A stretch of 64,000 nt of DNA from Dactylis glomerata (GCA_007115705.1 QXEO01002115.1:5346951-5410950), one strand, 5' to 3'. Counted from the first letter of the stretch, positions 44,525-56,150 are shown. Numbers and translations are program-made. The notes: generated from the sequence alone by a model not told the origin.

Positions 44525-45585
44525 GCTGGAAGCTGCAATTTGTACGCCACCGCGCCGATACGCTCCAGAATTGTATATGGCCCAAAGAACTTGTATGACA
44601 GTTTGGGAAATAGTCGATTAACGACGGTTTGTTGTGCATATGGCTGCAATTTCAGAAGAACTGACTCGCCAACCATGAAGTGACGTTCACTCCGTTGTTT
44701 ATCAGCATAAGCTTTCATCCTGCGTTGAGCCTGCAGTAATTTGTCTCGGAGAGCTGCAATGTGTGACTGATAGGCTTCAGCGTCCATAGCTGCTGGAGAC
44801 CCATCCGCCACTGTTATGTTAGGAAAAGCTCCAAAATTGGGTTCCTTGTTGTACAAAGCCTGAAATGGTGTGGTGCCAATCGCTGTGTGGAAGCTGGTGT
44901 TATACCAAAACTCGGCCATTGCAAGCATCCGACGCCAGAGTTTGGGATTGTCTTGGACAGCACAACAGAGATACTGCTCCAGACATTGATTGACTCTTTC
45001 GCTCTGACCATCCGTCTGTGGATGATAAGCAGTGCTGTAATGTAACTTGGTACCCACTGCTTTAATCAGTTCTCTCCAAAACGCACTGGTGAAAATTTTA
45101 TCTCTGTCTGAAATTATGGACAGAGGAACCCCATGAAGCTTCACAATGTTGTCCAGGTAGAGTTTGGCAACCGTAGCAGCAGTATAAGGATGTTTAAGAG
45201 GCAGGAAATGTGCATACTTGGTGAGGCGATCCACGACTACCAGAATGACATTTGCATTGTCAGATAAGGGCAATCCTTCAATAAAGTCCATAGTGATTGC
45301 TTCCCAGGGTCCAGATGGAGGGGGCAAGGGTTGCAGTAAACCTGCTGGTCTGGTGTTAGAATGCTTTGCCTGTTGACAAACAGGACACTGCCTGACATAC
45401 AGTTCAACAGACAGTTTCATGCCCGGCCAATAGTAAAGTTTCTTTGCCCGTTGATAAGTAGCTTGAATGCCAGAATGGCCTCCCAGTGGTGTATCATGGA
45501 GCTGAGCCACCAGCTTTGTTTGTAAAGCCAGATTGGAGCCAATCACCATTCTGCCCTGAAATTTAATAATGCCATGTTCCAGAGA
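44525..45585 (-). pseudogene. Gypsy integrase
   Basis: The frame shows the HHCC zinc-binding domain (HDTPLGGHSG...CPVCQQAK) and the core with ITMDFIEGLP, IISDRDKIFTS and GQSERVNQCLEQ, supplying D, D and E. The C-terminal RIGAVAYKLQLPA stops at the copia insertion and continues with the chromodomain piece at 28513. The in-frame TAA at 45586-45588 separates it from RT/RNase H. Integrase inserts the cDNA into the chromosome. Confidence 0.87.
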
Positions 45586-46623
45586 TTATCCTTGTTCATT
45601 AGGGGAAATAATTGTCAGTTGTTGAAGTAGCTCAGTCATATCCTTGTCAGTAGTGTAAGAGTTCACAACCTCTTGGAGCCAGTCAGGTGTGCACACAGAA
45701 GTTTCCATGAGGTGACCCACTCTGGATAAGGAATCAGCTGCGCAATTTTCCACTCCCTTTTTGTACTTGAACTGGAATTGGAGGCCTACCAATTTGGCCA
45801 TGGTTTTGCGTTGGAGGTCGGTGGTGAGGTGTTGATCACTAAGATTGCACAAACTCTTGTGATCAGTGAGTATCAAGAAGGGCCCACGTTGGAGATATTG
45901 GCGCCACTTGTCCACTGCCAACATCACAGCTAAGAACTCTTTCTCATAGACTGACAATTTTCTGTTCATGACACCCAATGCTTTACTCAGGTATGCAATG
46001 GGATGTCCAGATTGCATTAGAACGGCTCCCACACCAGTGTCACACGCATCAGTCTCGATGACAAACGGCTGAGAAAAATCAGGCAATGCCAGGACCGGAG
46101 TACTCACCATTGCCTCTTTCAACAAGTGAAACGCCTCAGCAGCTTGGGTTGTCCACTCAAAACCCTTCTTTGTCAGTAATTGTGTGAGAGGCTTGGAAAT
46201 CACTCCATAATTGCGAACAAACTTGCGATAATATCCAGTGAGGCCGAGAAACCCACGCAGTTCAGTTTGATTCAGTGGAATGGGCCAGTGCTGCATAACT
46301 TGTGTCTTTTCAGGATCTGTGCTAACACCTGAATCAGAAATGATATGCCCAAGATAATGAATGCTTGTTTTGCCAAAGTCACATTTGGAAAGCTCAGCAA
46401 ACAACTGAGCATTTTGCAGTGTCATAAGGACTTGACGCAAATGGTGCAAGTGCTCTGTCCAGGATGCACTATAAACCAGAATATCATCTAGAAACACAAT
46501 CACAAACTTGCGCAGATAAGGGGCGAATACCGAGTTCATGACGCACTGAAATGTTGCAGGCGCGTTCGACAGACCGAAAGGCATGACGTGGAATTGAAAA
46601 TGACCATGGTGCGTTTTGAACAC
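45586..46623 (-). pseudogene. Gypsy reverse transcriptase C-half and RNase H
   Basis: Frame with FQFHVMPFGLSNAPATFQ, then the active-site VIVFLDDILVYS, LGHIISDSGVSTDP, and the fingers-to-RNase H linker. RNase H follows, with VIETDACDTGVGAVL, YEKEFLAVMLAVDKW and LTDHKSL. In-frame TAA stops bound it on both sides (46633-46635 upstream, 45586-45588 downstream). All pieces are in the same reading frame, so only the stops and the insertion break the polyprotein. Confidence 0.87.
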
Positions 46624-46632
46624 GGTCTTCTG

Positions 46633-48840
46633 TTAATCCTCTGGACGCATACGAATTTGATGATAGCCGGCGCGCAAATCCAACTTGGAGAAGAATTTGG
46701 TGCCGGCGAGCTCGTCGAGCAATTCGTCGACGATCGGCAAGGGAAACTTGTTCTTTATGGTCAGGGAATTGAGCTTGCGATAATCTACACAGAAATGCCA
46801 CGAGCCGTCTTTCTTCTTGACCAGCAGAACCGGGGAAGCAAATGGGCTCATGCTCGGCGTCACCACGCCGGCACGAATCATCTCCGCCACCTGCCGCTCA
46901 ATCTCATCTTTCTGTAATGGAGAGTAACGGTAGGGGCGCGAGTTCACCGGCTGCGCGGTACTGTCCAACGTGATGGCGTGATCAAGCGCACGCCGGGGCG
47001 GCAGAGTTGTAGGTTCAGAGAATACAGACTCAAATTCAGTTAACAGTGTCTGTAGATCAGGAGCGACGGCACTGTCTGCTGACTGGGGAACTTTGTCCAA
47101 AACGGCCATTGCCCACACTTCGTTTGTTGCCAACATAGACTGGAGCTGATTAACTGATATTTCTTCCAAGTTCTGTTGCTCTGGAATATCCTGACCCTTC
47201 AAAGTGACCTGCTCACCATTGTGTTCAAATTGCAATATCTTCTGTTTCCAGTTACAGAGCATAGTCCCGCAGCGATCCAACCAATCTTTTCCCAAAATGG
47301 CATCATACGCCCCAATGTCTAGAATGCGCATTGCATCATTAAAAGTATGCCCCTCATAAGACCAGTTCAGTTCTGCCACTTGAGAATTAGATAACATGAG
47401 TTGCCCATTAGCCACTTTGACAGACACAGGAGGGGCTGGTGTGATCAGGCACCCAGCTCGCTCGGCAAACTGACGAGTGACAAAAGTATTTGAGCTGCCA
47501 GAGTCAATCAGAAGTATCATGGTTTGATCACCAACAGATGCTCGAATACGAACAGTGTTCATAGTGTCAGTACCGGCAACTGCATCCACTGAGAGATGGC
47601 AACATGTGTCAGCAACAGGTGTTTCCTGGAGCAGACTAAGAGCATACGCTGCTTCGTCAGATAACACTTCCCCAAATTCCCCCACCTCAATTGTCAACAA
47701 CTGGCTTGAGCGTTTGCATTGATGCTCCTTTGAGAACTTGTCGCCACATTTGAAACACAAATTATTTGCACGCCGAAAATCTCGCAACTGACGTTCCCTG
47801 TTAAAATCATCAGTGCCTTGTTTCTTAGGCCAATCAGTGCGAGGAACTGGAACTAATGTGACGGTGGTGGTAGGGTGTTTAGTGGGAGCTAGTGGGCGTG
47901 CACGCGGGCGATGGTGCTCTGCCTCTTCTTCCTGAATGCGTGCCAAGGACGCGGCTCGAGCAATACTCGAGGGAGCCTGAAGACGAACTGCAGCTCGGAT
48001 ATCATCACGCAAGCCAAACATAAACTGGGAAACAAACCACCTAGTGCTCAGTGACTCATCCACCGCTAACAGATGATACATACAGTCTTCAAATTGCTGA
48101 CGGTATTCCCCCACTGTTCCAGTTTGCCTCAACTGCATGAGCTTACTCATTTGTCCATCATACTCATCCTGCCCAAATTCTGCAAGGAGTGCCGCCATGA
48201 ATCTGTCCCAACCCAAAGTACCATGCCTACGTTTGTATGCCTGATACCACAGGGCGGCGTTCCCTTCCATATACAACGAAGCCATGCTCACCCATTGAAT
48301 GTGTGGTATGCGAAACATCTCAAAATATGTAAGACACTGATCCACCCAGAGCAATGGTGTCGCCCCGGAAAACTTGGGAAAATCATGGCGCGGGGCACGC
48401 ACACGTACCTCCTCATGCTCGATGGGTGAAGTAGGCGCAGTGTGAAAAGCAGCAGCTGCGCCTGCGAGCGCCGCCCCAGCTGCTGCCCCTGCCGCAGAGG
48501 TCTGCGGTGTGTCGAGGAGGGGCGCACCGTTGTTGGTGAGCACGCCGTGTGTTTCCCGCACGTCGAGGCGGGGTAGTACGGGAGCGCGAGCAACGTCGGT
48601 GAGTCTCCGCTTGATGTCGTCCAGATCGGACCCATAATCCTCCATTTGCTTGCGAAAACTCTGCATCTCATCTGACACCGTGTTCATCCGATCCAAAATC
48701 ACAGTGAGCTTGGTGTTAGTCTCGTCCATCTTCTCGAGAACAAAATTGGTCTGCGCCGTCGGAGCGACCGGCCTAGACGGCGCCGTTGCGGCTCGCCCTG
48801 AATCACACCCAACCCTGCGCAGGATTTCGAGCCGATCCAC
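46633..48840 (-). pseudogene. Gypsy gag, protease and RT N-terminus
   Basis: The open frame runs from 48840; the first ATG is at 48729 (MDETNTK). Gag core is near residues 190-265 (ALWYQAYKRRHGTLGWDRF...FGQDEYDGQMSKL), the zinc-knuckle CFKCGDKFSKEHQC near 365, and protease LLIDSGSSNTFV near 445. RT starts with SPFASPVLLVKKKDGSWHFC and FFSKLDLRAGYHQIRM, ending at the TAA after RPED. The three frames together are about 1.4 kb of RT-RNase H plus gag, normal for a chromovirus. The copy is dead because of the stops. Confidence 0.85.
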
Positions 48841-48919
48841 CGAAGCGAATCAGCACCTTTTGCAGTGGAATTTGACAGGCGTGATTTCGGGAATTTTGAG
48901 CGCAGACGGAGCAGATCTA

Positions 48920-48932
48920 AGGCTCTGATACC
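48920..48932 (-). promoter_or_regulatory. Gypsy primer binding site
   Basis: TGGTATCAGAGCC on the minus strand, complementary to the 3' end of initiator tRNA-Met. It lies about 24 bp inside the 342-bp LTR boundary at 48957; alternatively the LTR may extend to TGTGGTGTCCC at 48937, leaving a short gap. Confidence 0.75.
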
Positions 48933-48956
48933 AAATTGTGGTGTCCCGACCTAGAT

Positions 48957-49298
48957 TGATCGGATACACGCACAAAAGCAGCAAGCAATCAAGGAGAGAG
49001 GATAGAATCGGGATGAGAGGACGAACGAGATGAGATAGCAGACGAAGGTTTAGGATAGGATTCAGATTTCTGATACAACATGTCTCTCACGCTGGGCACG
49101 CAGACCCCTTTTAACACCATACGCACGACTTACAGCTGGGCCCTCAGGTCCACAGCACATGGTCCACGCAGGGCACCTTTTCATCCACTTGTGTCTTCCA
49201 CTGACGGTGGGCCATCTTCCGTGCTCGTTCCTCCTGGCTCCGCCCGGGTGGGCGACTCGCTGTCCACTGCGCTATCTGAAGGAGACGCAGGTGTGACA
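48957..49298 (-). repeat. 5' LTR of the gypsy element, abutting a host gene
   Basis: 342 bp matching 27885-28226. On the plus strand it contains ATG at 49080, in frame and without stop with the downstream host gene's first exon. It ends 45 bp before that gene's ATG. Confidence 0.85.
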
Positions 49299-49343
49299 CA
49301 AACCACGCTGTGCCATCGAGAACGACTAGACGAACCATTCGCG

Positions 49344-50251
49344 ATGGGATCGTGGTTCTCTTCCCCTGCCTCTTCCCCGGTCCCGGAAGAGTGGCCCGTC
49401 ACGGTCGAGGCCATTCTCCAACAAATCTTTGATCGCACAGCTGTTGTCCGCATCCCGGGCTTTCCCGACGCCAACGCCATCGCTCGTCTCGCCAACTTGG
49501 CCCTCAAACGCTACAACGCCGACCACCCGGTATGCCTGCCTGCCTGCATATCTGTGTTTTCAATCCTGATTTCTGTTTAACTTATTGTTCATCCATGTCT
49601 ATGCACGTGCCTCATATAGTCTCATTGACATCGTTATTACAGGGCGAAGCCGAGTTCTACTGTCCTGGCCAGCTTACCAGGGAGTTGGACCTCAAGGCAT
49701 CCTGCGTTGGTTTCAGGGGAGACCTCTGGTACCACCTCAACTTCTTGGCTCCCCCATGGGGTGGCGATGTCGCCGAGATGAGGCCATTCTTCGCGGAGCT
49801 ACGCTTCCAGGCGTGTTCCGACAGGATAGTCGTCGAAACATGCACCATCTTAGGTACCTACTTGGCTCTATATATGATCGTTTGTACTTAATAATTAGGT
49901 AATCGTCGAAACAACTGCTTTCATTGAGCAAGGCTGATCCTCCCTCTTCCTTTCTTTTTTCCAGAGAAGGCGTCGTGCAACCTCAGTAGCAGCTGTACAT
50001 TGTGTTCCGATGAATCCACGATTTTGCACCCAAGCGACTACCAAGTTAAATGCGGACAGCAGGGGCACGAAAAGGAATTCTTCCACCACAGGTGTGGAAT
50101 GGATGGCCGCACAAAGGTGTTCTTCAGCAACAGCCAGATGCTAAATACACCTTTCATGGAAGGAGCAGAGATACCTCGATATAGATTGGACTATGCTGAA
50201 GACCGTTTACCCGTAGTAGCAAAGTACCCGTGTGTAGACGATATTGATTAA
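49344..50251 (+). CDS. DUF3615-like gene 1 (three exons, 227 aa)
   Basis: Exons 49344-49529, 49643-49853 and 49965-50251 have GT/AG borders and consistent phases (0, then 1). The product begins MGSWFSSPASSPVPEEWPV. The family core includes NLALKRYNADHP, SCVGFRGDLWYHLNFLA, PFFAELRF and VETCTIL, then a Cys/His-rich end with CTLCSDESTILHPSD and CGQQGHEKEFFHHRC. This matches grass DUF3615 proteins, whose biochemical role is unknown to me. The Cys pattern could bind zinc (inference). The gypsy LTR ends 45 bp upstream, so the native promoter is displaced. The LTR supplies an upstream ATG (49080) that would add 88 residues in frame. A paralogue lies at 53752. Confidence 0.78.
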
Positions 50252-50339
50252 AATTCAGGCATTCTATTTCTAGACCGTGTGTAGACGACATTGAATAAAT
50301 TTTTGGTTTCTTCATGTCTTTCTCTTACTTTTTAGACCA
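50252..50339 (+). other. 3' flank of DUF3615-like gene 1
   Basis: The sequence GTGTGTAGACGATATTGA at the end of the coding region is followed by a second near copy (GTGTGTAGACGACATTGA) about 45 bp on, a short local duplication. AATAAA near 50295 could serve as a poly(A) signal. Confidence 0.45.
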
Positions 50340-50520
50340 TCTGGTTATTTGTTCATTTCTTTTAAACGAGGCAATTTTTTTGCCTATTTCATTAATTAAA
50401 GAGAAGTTGAAGAGTTCAAATTACAAAGGAGCAAAGCTCCCAATCACAGCCTACTCTCGCAGCATTATAGCGCTCAAATATTTTGCTCCGGCTATTCTCC
50501 AAAGCGTGACATACTCTTAA
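50340..50520 (-). mobile_element. LINE 3' tail fragment
   Basis: On the minus strand the sequence reads TTTAATTAATGAAATAGGCA followed by AAAAAAATTGCCTCG, which resembles the recurrent 3' end of Triticeae LINEs. Only the tail is present. Confidence 0.45.
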
Positions 50521-51060
50521 TGGAACATATCACCCAGAGGATTCTACGCACGCTTCCTCCGCATCCACGGCACGCCACGCGTCCGTGGTGGGCCCACACA
50601 CCACCGAACCTTATCCTTTTGTCCTCATTAATCCCCATTCCCCATCTTCCTCGGCTCCCTACTGCTTTCTCATGAGTCACCGTGGCTCTGTCGACGGATC
50701 CCACGCACCACCGCCACCTCGCCTGATTTTTCCAGCACCGCCGCCATCTCGCCGGATCCAGCGTATCGCCCCCACCTTGTCGGATTCCCGCGGCCTCCCA
50801 TGACCCCATCTCTACTGGCGGCCTCTCAACCTCCAACATGTGTGCTCCATCCCCGGCCTCACCAGCAGCCCGGCTCGCCGCTTGCGGAGGCCGTCGCCGC
50901 CATGGATCTCCTGGAGAGGTGGAAGGGTGATGCTGGAGGCTCTGCTGCGATGGGGTGGGCGGTGTTGGTGAGAGGAGCACCGTCGATGGATGCTAGGAGC
51001 CATGGGCGGCGGGGCTGCATGCCTATCCCCCCCCCCCACGTAGAAAAACATCTATAAATT
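50521..51060 (+). other. Unassigned GC-rich stretch
   Basis: Proline- and serine-rich short frames (50585-51057) are typical of GC-rich cereal leaders. No domain is recognised. A C-run lies at 51030-51037. Confidence 0.3.
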
Positions 51061-52074
51061 AAACAAAAATAATAAAAACTTAAAATTTCAAAATCTTTTG
51101 ACATGTATGTGTCTCACGCAACCAACTTTTAGAGAAAATTTGAACATTTGAAAATTTGAATTTTCATATTTTTTGCAAAAAAGGTTTTTTCCGAATTAAA
51201 ATGACTAAAACTTTTGCGTACGGACTCAAAAAAATATGTAATATATGAAAAACTATCTACGCATAAAGTTACATCTGATTTGCAAAGAATCTTGCTTCTC
51301 AAAATTCCAAATGGAAATATGAAAGTAGGAAGATTTTGGATTTTGTTAGAAAAAATGAGAAAAAATGGTATTTTTTTCAAGAATTAATTTATTTTGTTAT
51401 TTCTTCTAGTTTTTAATTATTTTGAAATTTTACATTATTTTGGAATTTTTAAATGTTTTTGTTTTTTTTTGAAAATTTTGAGTTTTAAAATTAATAATTG
51501 AATTATGCTTAAAGATTATTTGGAATTCATTGATGCTTATTATTACTTAATTATTGTTGCTTATTTTTAAAATTATTTGGAATTCAAAACCCATAAATCA
51601 TATGTTATCAAAGTATATGGGTTAATAGAATTGATAGCATACTATTATCAAGAAGTTATAAGTGCAATATTGGAAGCTAAGTGGGAAGGAATGAAGAAGT
51701 TAACCGTGTTAGGAGTGGAGTAGTGTGAGGATGAGTTATCGACCGGGAAGTTCGACCATAAGTAGGTATTTTGACATCAGAATAGGGGTGATTAGAGATT
51801 AGAGTGGAAACTGTCAAAAAAATCAAATATCCAAAAATAGGGAAATTAAAAAAATTGAATTTTTTTGAAAAAATTTAAAAATTACAAAATGATCACTAAA
51901 GGGTACTCCAACCCGCAGCGCTCGCCCACGGCCACACGGACAGCCTTTAGTCCCGGGTTGTGGCACAACCGGGACTAAAGGGGGGACCTTTAGTCCCGAT
52001 TGCATGGTCCCGGTTGGAAAACCGGGACTAAAGGCCCTTACCAACCGGGACTAAAGACCGTTTTTCTCCTAGTG
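51061..52074. mobile_element. CACTA transposon right-end fragment
   Basis: The reverse complement of the right end reads CACTAGGAGAAAAACGG. Just inside are alternating CTTTAGTCCCGG and CCGGGACTAAAG copies (51950-52056), and further in lies long AT-rich DNA with ACTTTTGCGTACGGAC, typical of grass CACTA interiors. The left end is not identified, so the left boundary is approximate. It abuts a copia fragment that starts at about 52075. Confidence 0.7.
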
Positions 52075-52633
52075 TTTAAGCGCATCATCAGGTACATCAA
52101 GGGTACTCTTGACTTCGGCACCCATATTTCTCCTTGCTCTATTTCCTCTCTTGTCGCCTATTCCGACGTGAATTGGGCTGGATGTCCGGATACCCGCCGC
52201 TCCACCTCTGGTTTTTGCGTTTTCCTTGGTGGCAATCCTATTTCGTGGTCTTCCAAACGCCAACTAACTGTGTCCAGGTCGAGTGCAAAGCCGAGTATCG
52301 TGCGGTTGCTCACGTGGTTGCCGAGAGCTGTTGGGTTCGTAATCTTTTGCAGGAATTGCATTGTCCACTTGACATGTCGACTGTTGTATATTGTGATAAT
52401 GTTTCTGCTGTTTACTTGTCTGTTAACCCGGTTCAGCATCTGCGCACCAAACATATCGAGATAGATATTCCCTTCGTCCGAGACAAAGTTCAGGTTGGTG
52501 ATGTTCGAGTTCTACACATCCCCACGACATCTCAATATACCGACATTTTTACCAAAGGATTACCTATTGCATCCTTCGTTGAGTTTCGTTCTAGTCTCAC
52601 CGTCCACGAACCTCCCGTTGACACTGCAGGGGG
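52075..52633 (+). pseudogene. Copia RT/RNase H C-terminal remnant
   Basis: Starts FKRIIRYIKGTLDFGTH, then AYSDVNWAGCPDTRRSTSGF and ISWSSKRQLTVSRSSAK. A one-base deletion near 52285 shifts the frame. It resumes at AEYRAVAHVVAESCW and continues through YCDNVSAVYLSVNPV, RTKHIEIDIPFVRDKV and YTDIFTKGLP to the end. The 5' part of the element is missing, probably cut by the CACTA insertion. The order and strand are normal for a copia 3' end, with the purine tract GCAGGGGG and LTR next. Confidence 0.85.
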
Positions 52634-52838
52634 TGTTAGAGTGAAGACATCGTCTCCCTCAAGACCAGGTCCTCGATGGCTATCCATCCATGCATGCCTT
52701 GCATGCAGGCGCGCACGATGTGCATCACTCATCAGCTCCTCCTAGCTAGGATCTCCCTCTCTCTGCTGTAATCTCTCTATAAATAGCAGTGTACTCTGCG
52801 TTCTTATGCACACCAAATATCAGTAAACTTCCTTTGAC
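52634..52838 (+). repeat. 3' LTR of the copia remnant
   Basis: Starts TGTTAGAGTG directly after the purine tract GCAGGGGG. It contains CTCTATAAATAGCAG near 52778, a TATA box of the LTR promoter. The end is placed at CCTTTGACA and is approximate because the 5' LTR is absent. Confidence 0.6.
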
Positions 52839-53751
52839 ACCAAATATCGGATCTGGCGGCCGTGGGATGGCACTGGCAGAAATCCTGTGGACGTACTAGG
52901 AGTGATAAAAGACGAAGGATTGAGGACCAATGCCGTGCCCGGTTGGCGAGCGTGCGACCTCGCTTTCAGGTCCTACTTCGGGATCAAACAACGGGAGTTC
53001 GCCCAAGAGGTAACCGCCGGGCTGATTCGCGAGATGGGGCCTGCCGTCGGGTAGCTGCGGGTCAACAAGAGCTACTCTAGCTAGAGACTGGAATGCTGTT
53101 TAACGAGGGAAAGATGGGGAGCCCAACCACGCCGTCCTCTGCGTGCCATACACCACCAGCGCCAACGGCGAGCTGCACCTCTTCGTGCGCGCCAAGACGG
53201 GCCGTAGGTTGGTGCTGTACCAAGCCTTCACAGACTTCTTCTCATCGAGGTGAATGCGCTTGAGCGTGAAGAGCTGGTGATCCGTCCGGTTCCCCGTCAA
53301 GAAAAAAGAAGTAAAATATATTTTTTCGGAGGCAGGAGCATATGCACGTGGATTCCGTCATTTCTTTGGCTTCTCTTACCTCTTAGTTCTCCGTTGCTTT
53401 GGCACGTGACCTCGCCTCCTCACGTGACGTGAAGTGATTCATTCCCCCACTCCCCTCAAGAAAAGAGATCTGCAACGCCTCCTCATCCAGGCTCCAGCCT
53501 GCAATCCTGTTCTAGATCTTTTTTCTGAATCCCGCCCTATAGATCCATGTAAGCTATTTCTCGAATTCGTACGTAGGGAAGATTTACTCGAGAATTCCAC
53601 TTCTCGGTTCCGGCCGGCTGAAACCTACTGTACTTAATTTTTGTTTTCCGGGTGCGGCTGAAACTACGCGTCGGCGTTCGGTTAGCAAGGATTCCGCCAA
53701 TCTATCTTCTGTCTACCAAGTGGCGATCTGGTAGGATTGATCGATTGTTCG
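52839..53751 (+). other. Possible decayed coding fragments and promoter region of gene 2
   Basis: 52860-53060 and 53120-53250 have gene-like composition, with short pieces such as REFAQEVTAGLIREMGP and ANGELHLFVRAKTGRRL in different frames separated by stops. I cannot name the family. 53440-53751 would be the upstream region of DUF3615-like gene 2; no clear TATA box is seen. Confidence 0.35.
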
Positions 53752-54702
53752 ATGGGGTCCTGGTTCTCTACTCCCGGCGATGAATCTGATTTCGCCGCCG
53801 CACTTGAACGCGTGAAGCGACTAGCTGCGATCCCGATCCCGCGCACACGACAGTGCGTGCCTTGTTCTTGTTGATTAATTCTCCAATTACCGCAATACAT
53901 TATATATATTTCTTCTCACTTGTCAAGAGATTGGGTGATCGAAAATAAATCGACCATGTTTGTTTGTTTTGATGACAGAGAGATAGACGCCTACTTGATT
54001 CGTATGCTTGCCAACCGGGTCCTCCACTACTACAACTCCACTCACCCGGTACGCTAACGACGACCTATGCACAAGCTAATCTCCTTTCGCGTATGCGTCA
54101 ATGTACTTACGCTAATATCAACTCTTTGTTTCCTCTTGCATATGCACTGGATCCATGTTTATGATATTCAGGGTGCCAAGTTCCAGTATCTTGACGAGCC
54201 GTCTGCAGATATCAAGGCAGCATGCGTTTGTTTCAGGAGAGATCTCTGGTACCACGTCGGCTTCTCGGCGAGCCGCAAAGATGAATGCAATGCTCAGAGG
54301 TTCTTTGCCGAGCTATGCTTCGATCCCCGTTCCGACATGCTCATCGTTGAAACATGCACCATCTTAGGTAATTCTCCTGTGATTATTATGTTAATGCTCC
54401 GACCACCTAATCGTTGAAACACATTGTGCAACTCCTAGCTAATTCTCTGTCATTCTGCAGAAGAACCTTTGTGCCGCTTTAGAAGCAGCTGTGCATTTTG
54501 TCCAGAGGAATCAAATATTTTGCACCCAAGCGACGACGCTGAATTGAAGTGTGGAAAGGAGGAGCACGAGAAGGAGTTCATCCGTGAAAGGTGTGCGCGG
54601 GGTGGGCACGGAGTAGAATTCTTTAGCCAGAGTGATATGTTACACATACCATTCGCGTTAGGAGGAGGCATGCCTAGATATAGATTGGGTGATCAACCAT
54701 GA
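53752..54702 (+). CDS. DUF3615-like gene 2 (four exons, 202 aa)
   Basis: Exons 53752-53852, 53979-54048, 54172-54367 and 54461-54702 have GT/AG borders and matching phases. The product begins MGSWFSTPGDESDF, like gene 1. It shares YYNSTHP, CVCFRRDLWYHVGFSA, RFFAELCF and VETCTIL, then CAFCPEESNILHPSDD and CGKEEHEKEFIRERC. It is shorter than gene 1 and has an additional intron (53853-53978) at a place where gene 1 is continuous. Function unknown; the conserved Cys/His end may bind metal (inference). It has an intact frame and no transposon in its exons, so it is the better candidate for an active copy. Homology to gene 1 indicates local duplication. Confidence 0.78.
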
Positions 54703-56150
54703 TTTATGTTTTCGGAGTATTATAATTGAAAACCATTCCGTGGAGCTCGCCAATGGATATCTGAATTGCAATCGCGTGGCAGTTCAGCTGCGATGTTCTG
54801 CATCTGGGTTTGCATCTAGCCACAATTATTTGTGTTTTCTCAGAAAAATAAAACACAGCAATGGTTGAAATTACAATTCTAGATGACCAAGGTTGTAATC
54901 ATCATGGAACTTGTAGAACATGTAGGTGACGAGCTCTGCCTGATTGCCTCAGACAAGCTGCAGTAGGGTCTTGACTGAATCCCCTCATGAGCCTATCGAT
55001 TTCAGCGCACTTTACTTGCATTTTTGTGTCTTCAATTTATCTCAAGCCAAACTCAAGCTTATTCGATATTTTGCAATATTCCCCACTCGTCCGTCAGATT
55101 ACGTTTTAAAATGGTAATTTTCTATGGTATCATTGTAAATAAAGATTATTTCAGATGAAAACGAGAAACACATGAAAGACATCAAATAACAGCAAAACAA
55201 ATTCTATTACAATGGTTCCGGTCTTATCTTATATATCTATATCTAATAAGAAGGGGAGTAAGGTTTCTCTCTTGGTCCGTCATAATGCGCTTTCGTCGGT
55301 TTCATCCGTTTTATAATTCGTCTTCATACGTCGCCTTGAGTCTCCCGCTGAACCGAGCCACGCTAAAAATCTGAGGAGGAAATGCCAATCCAGGCGCAAC
55401 CCCAACTTCCGTTCGTCCTTATCCCAGCTCTTTAGAATGAACGTGGACTACTAACGAGGAACACGCCGTCATACAAGCAATCAATTTCCCTTCCCAAATC
55501 GATCAAAGCTTACAATCAAAATCAAGCAACCCTGCATCCTAGAATGCGCGAGCGATGTGCCGTGGGCTTGGCATATATTATCAATCATGGAAAGCAAGAC
55601 AGCAGCGTGCGGTGTCAGGGGTGAGCCGCTGGCGGCGATGATAGAGGAGGAGGCGGTGAGGTCTAGCCGCACCTTGGAACGTGTGGCCGTCATGAAGATA
55701 TCATTGAGAATAGCACGCGGTAGAACCTCAGGAGCAAGACGAGAGGTACCATCACCACCGGTCCTGCCATCGTCCCGAAATTTGGTCAGATAATCCCCAT
55801 ATCATGATTCCGTGCCGAGCGATTTAGCCACATCTCGCTTGTGTCGGGATGATTTGATCGCTTATGGGGTTATCTCAGCGATTTGGGGTGGTTTATACAC
55901 TTAATATACGGTGGCAAAGAGCAGCGAGGACACCGCTAAGTATCAGACGTCGAGCACAGGGTGGCAAAAGGTTTCTCTCTCATATTTGACACGGTGGTAG
56001 CAGCAAAACCTAGCAGGCGTTGAATTGGCATGGACAGCATTGTTCCCCATTGACGACTATCGCACGCTCGCGTTAATGTACGTGCAATTTGAAGCAGAAC
56101 ATGAAGAGTTTGTCGAAAAACATGAGTATAGGAACAAGGGCACCGATCAC
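54703..56150. other. Unassigned intergenic DNA
   Basis: No gene or complete transposon recognised. TCTATATCTAATAAGAAGG near 55243 resembles 5' ends of some grass Helitrons, but no 3' hairpin/CTRR end was found downstream. 55500-55790 has a short frame without a domain. Confidence 0.3.

Larger units (their letters stand above)
27885..49298 (-). mobile_element. Chromodomain Ty3/gypsy element carrying nested insertions
   Basis: Two LTRs of 342 bp flank gag, protease, RT, RNase H, integrase and chromodomain, all on the minus strand. TGGTATCAGAGCC, the initiator-Met tRNA site, is at 48920-48932. A purine tract (GGGGGGGAAAG on the minus strand) directly precedes the 3' LTR. A 16-kb composite copia element (28529-44524) interrupts pol between the integrase and the chromodomain; without it the element is about 5.4 kb. 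Two in-frame TAA stops also break the polyprotein. No matching 5-bp duplication is visible at the outer edges. Confidence 0.88.

Noticed and set aside
51030..51055. CACGTAGAAAAAC as the left end of the CACTA fragment at 51061-52074
   Set aside because: It lacks the CACTA start and the CCGGGACTAAAG subterminal repeats that the right end has.
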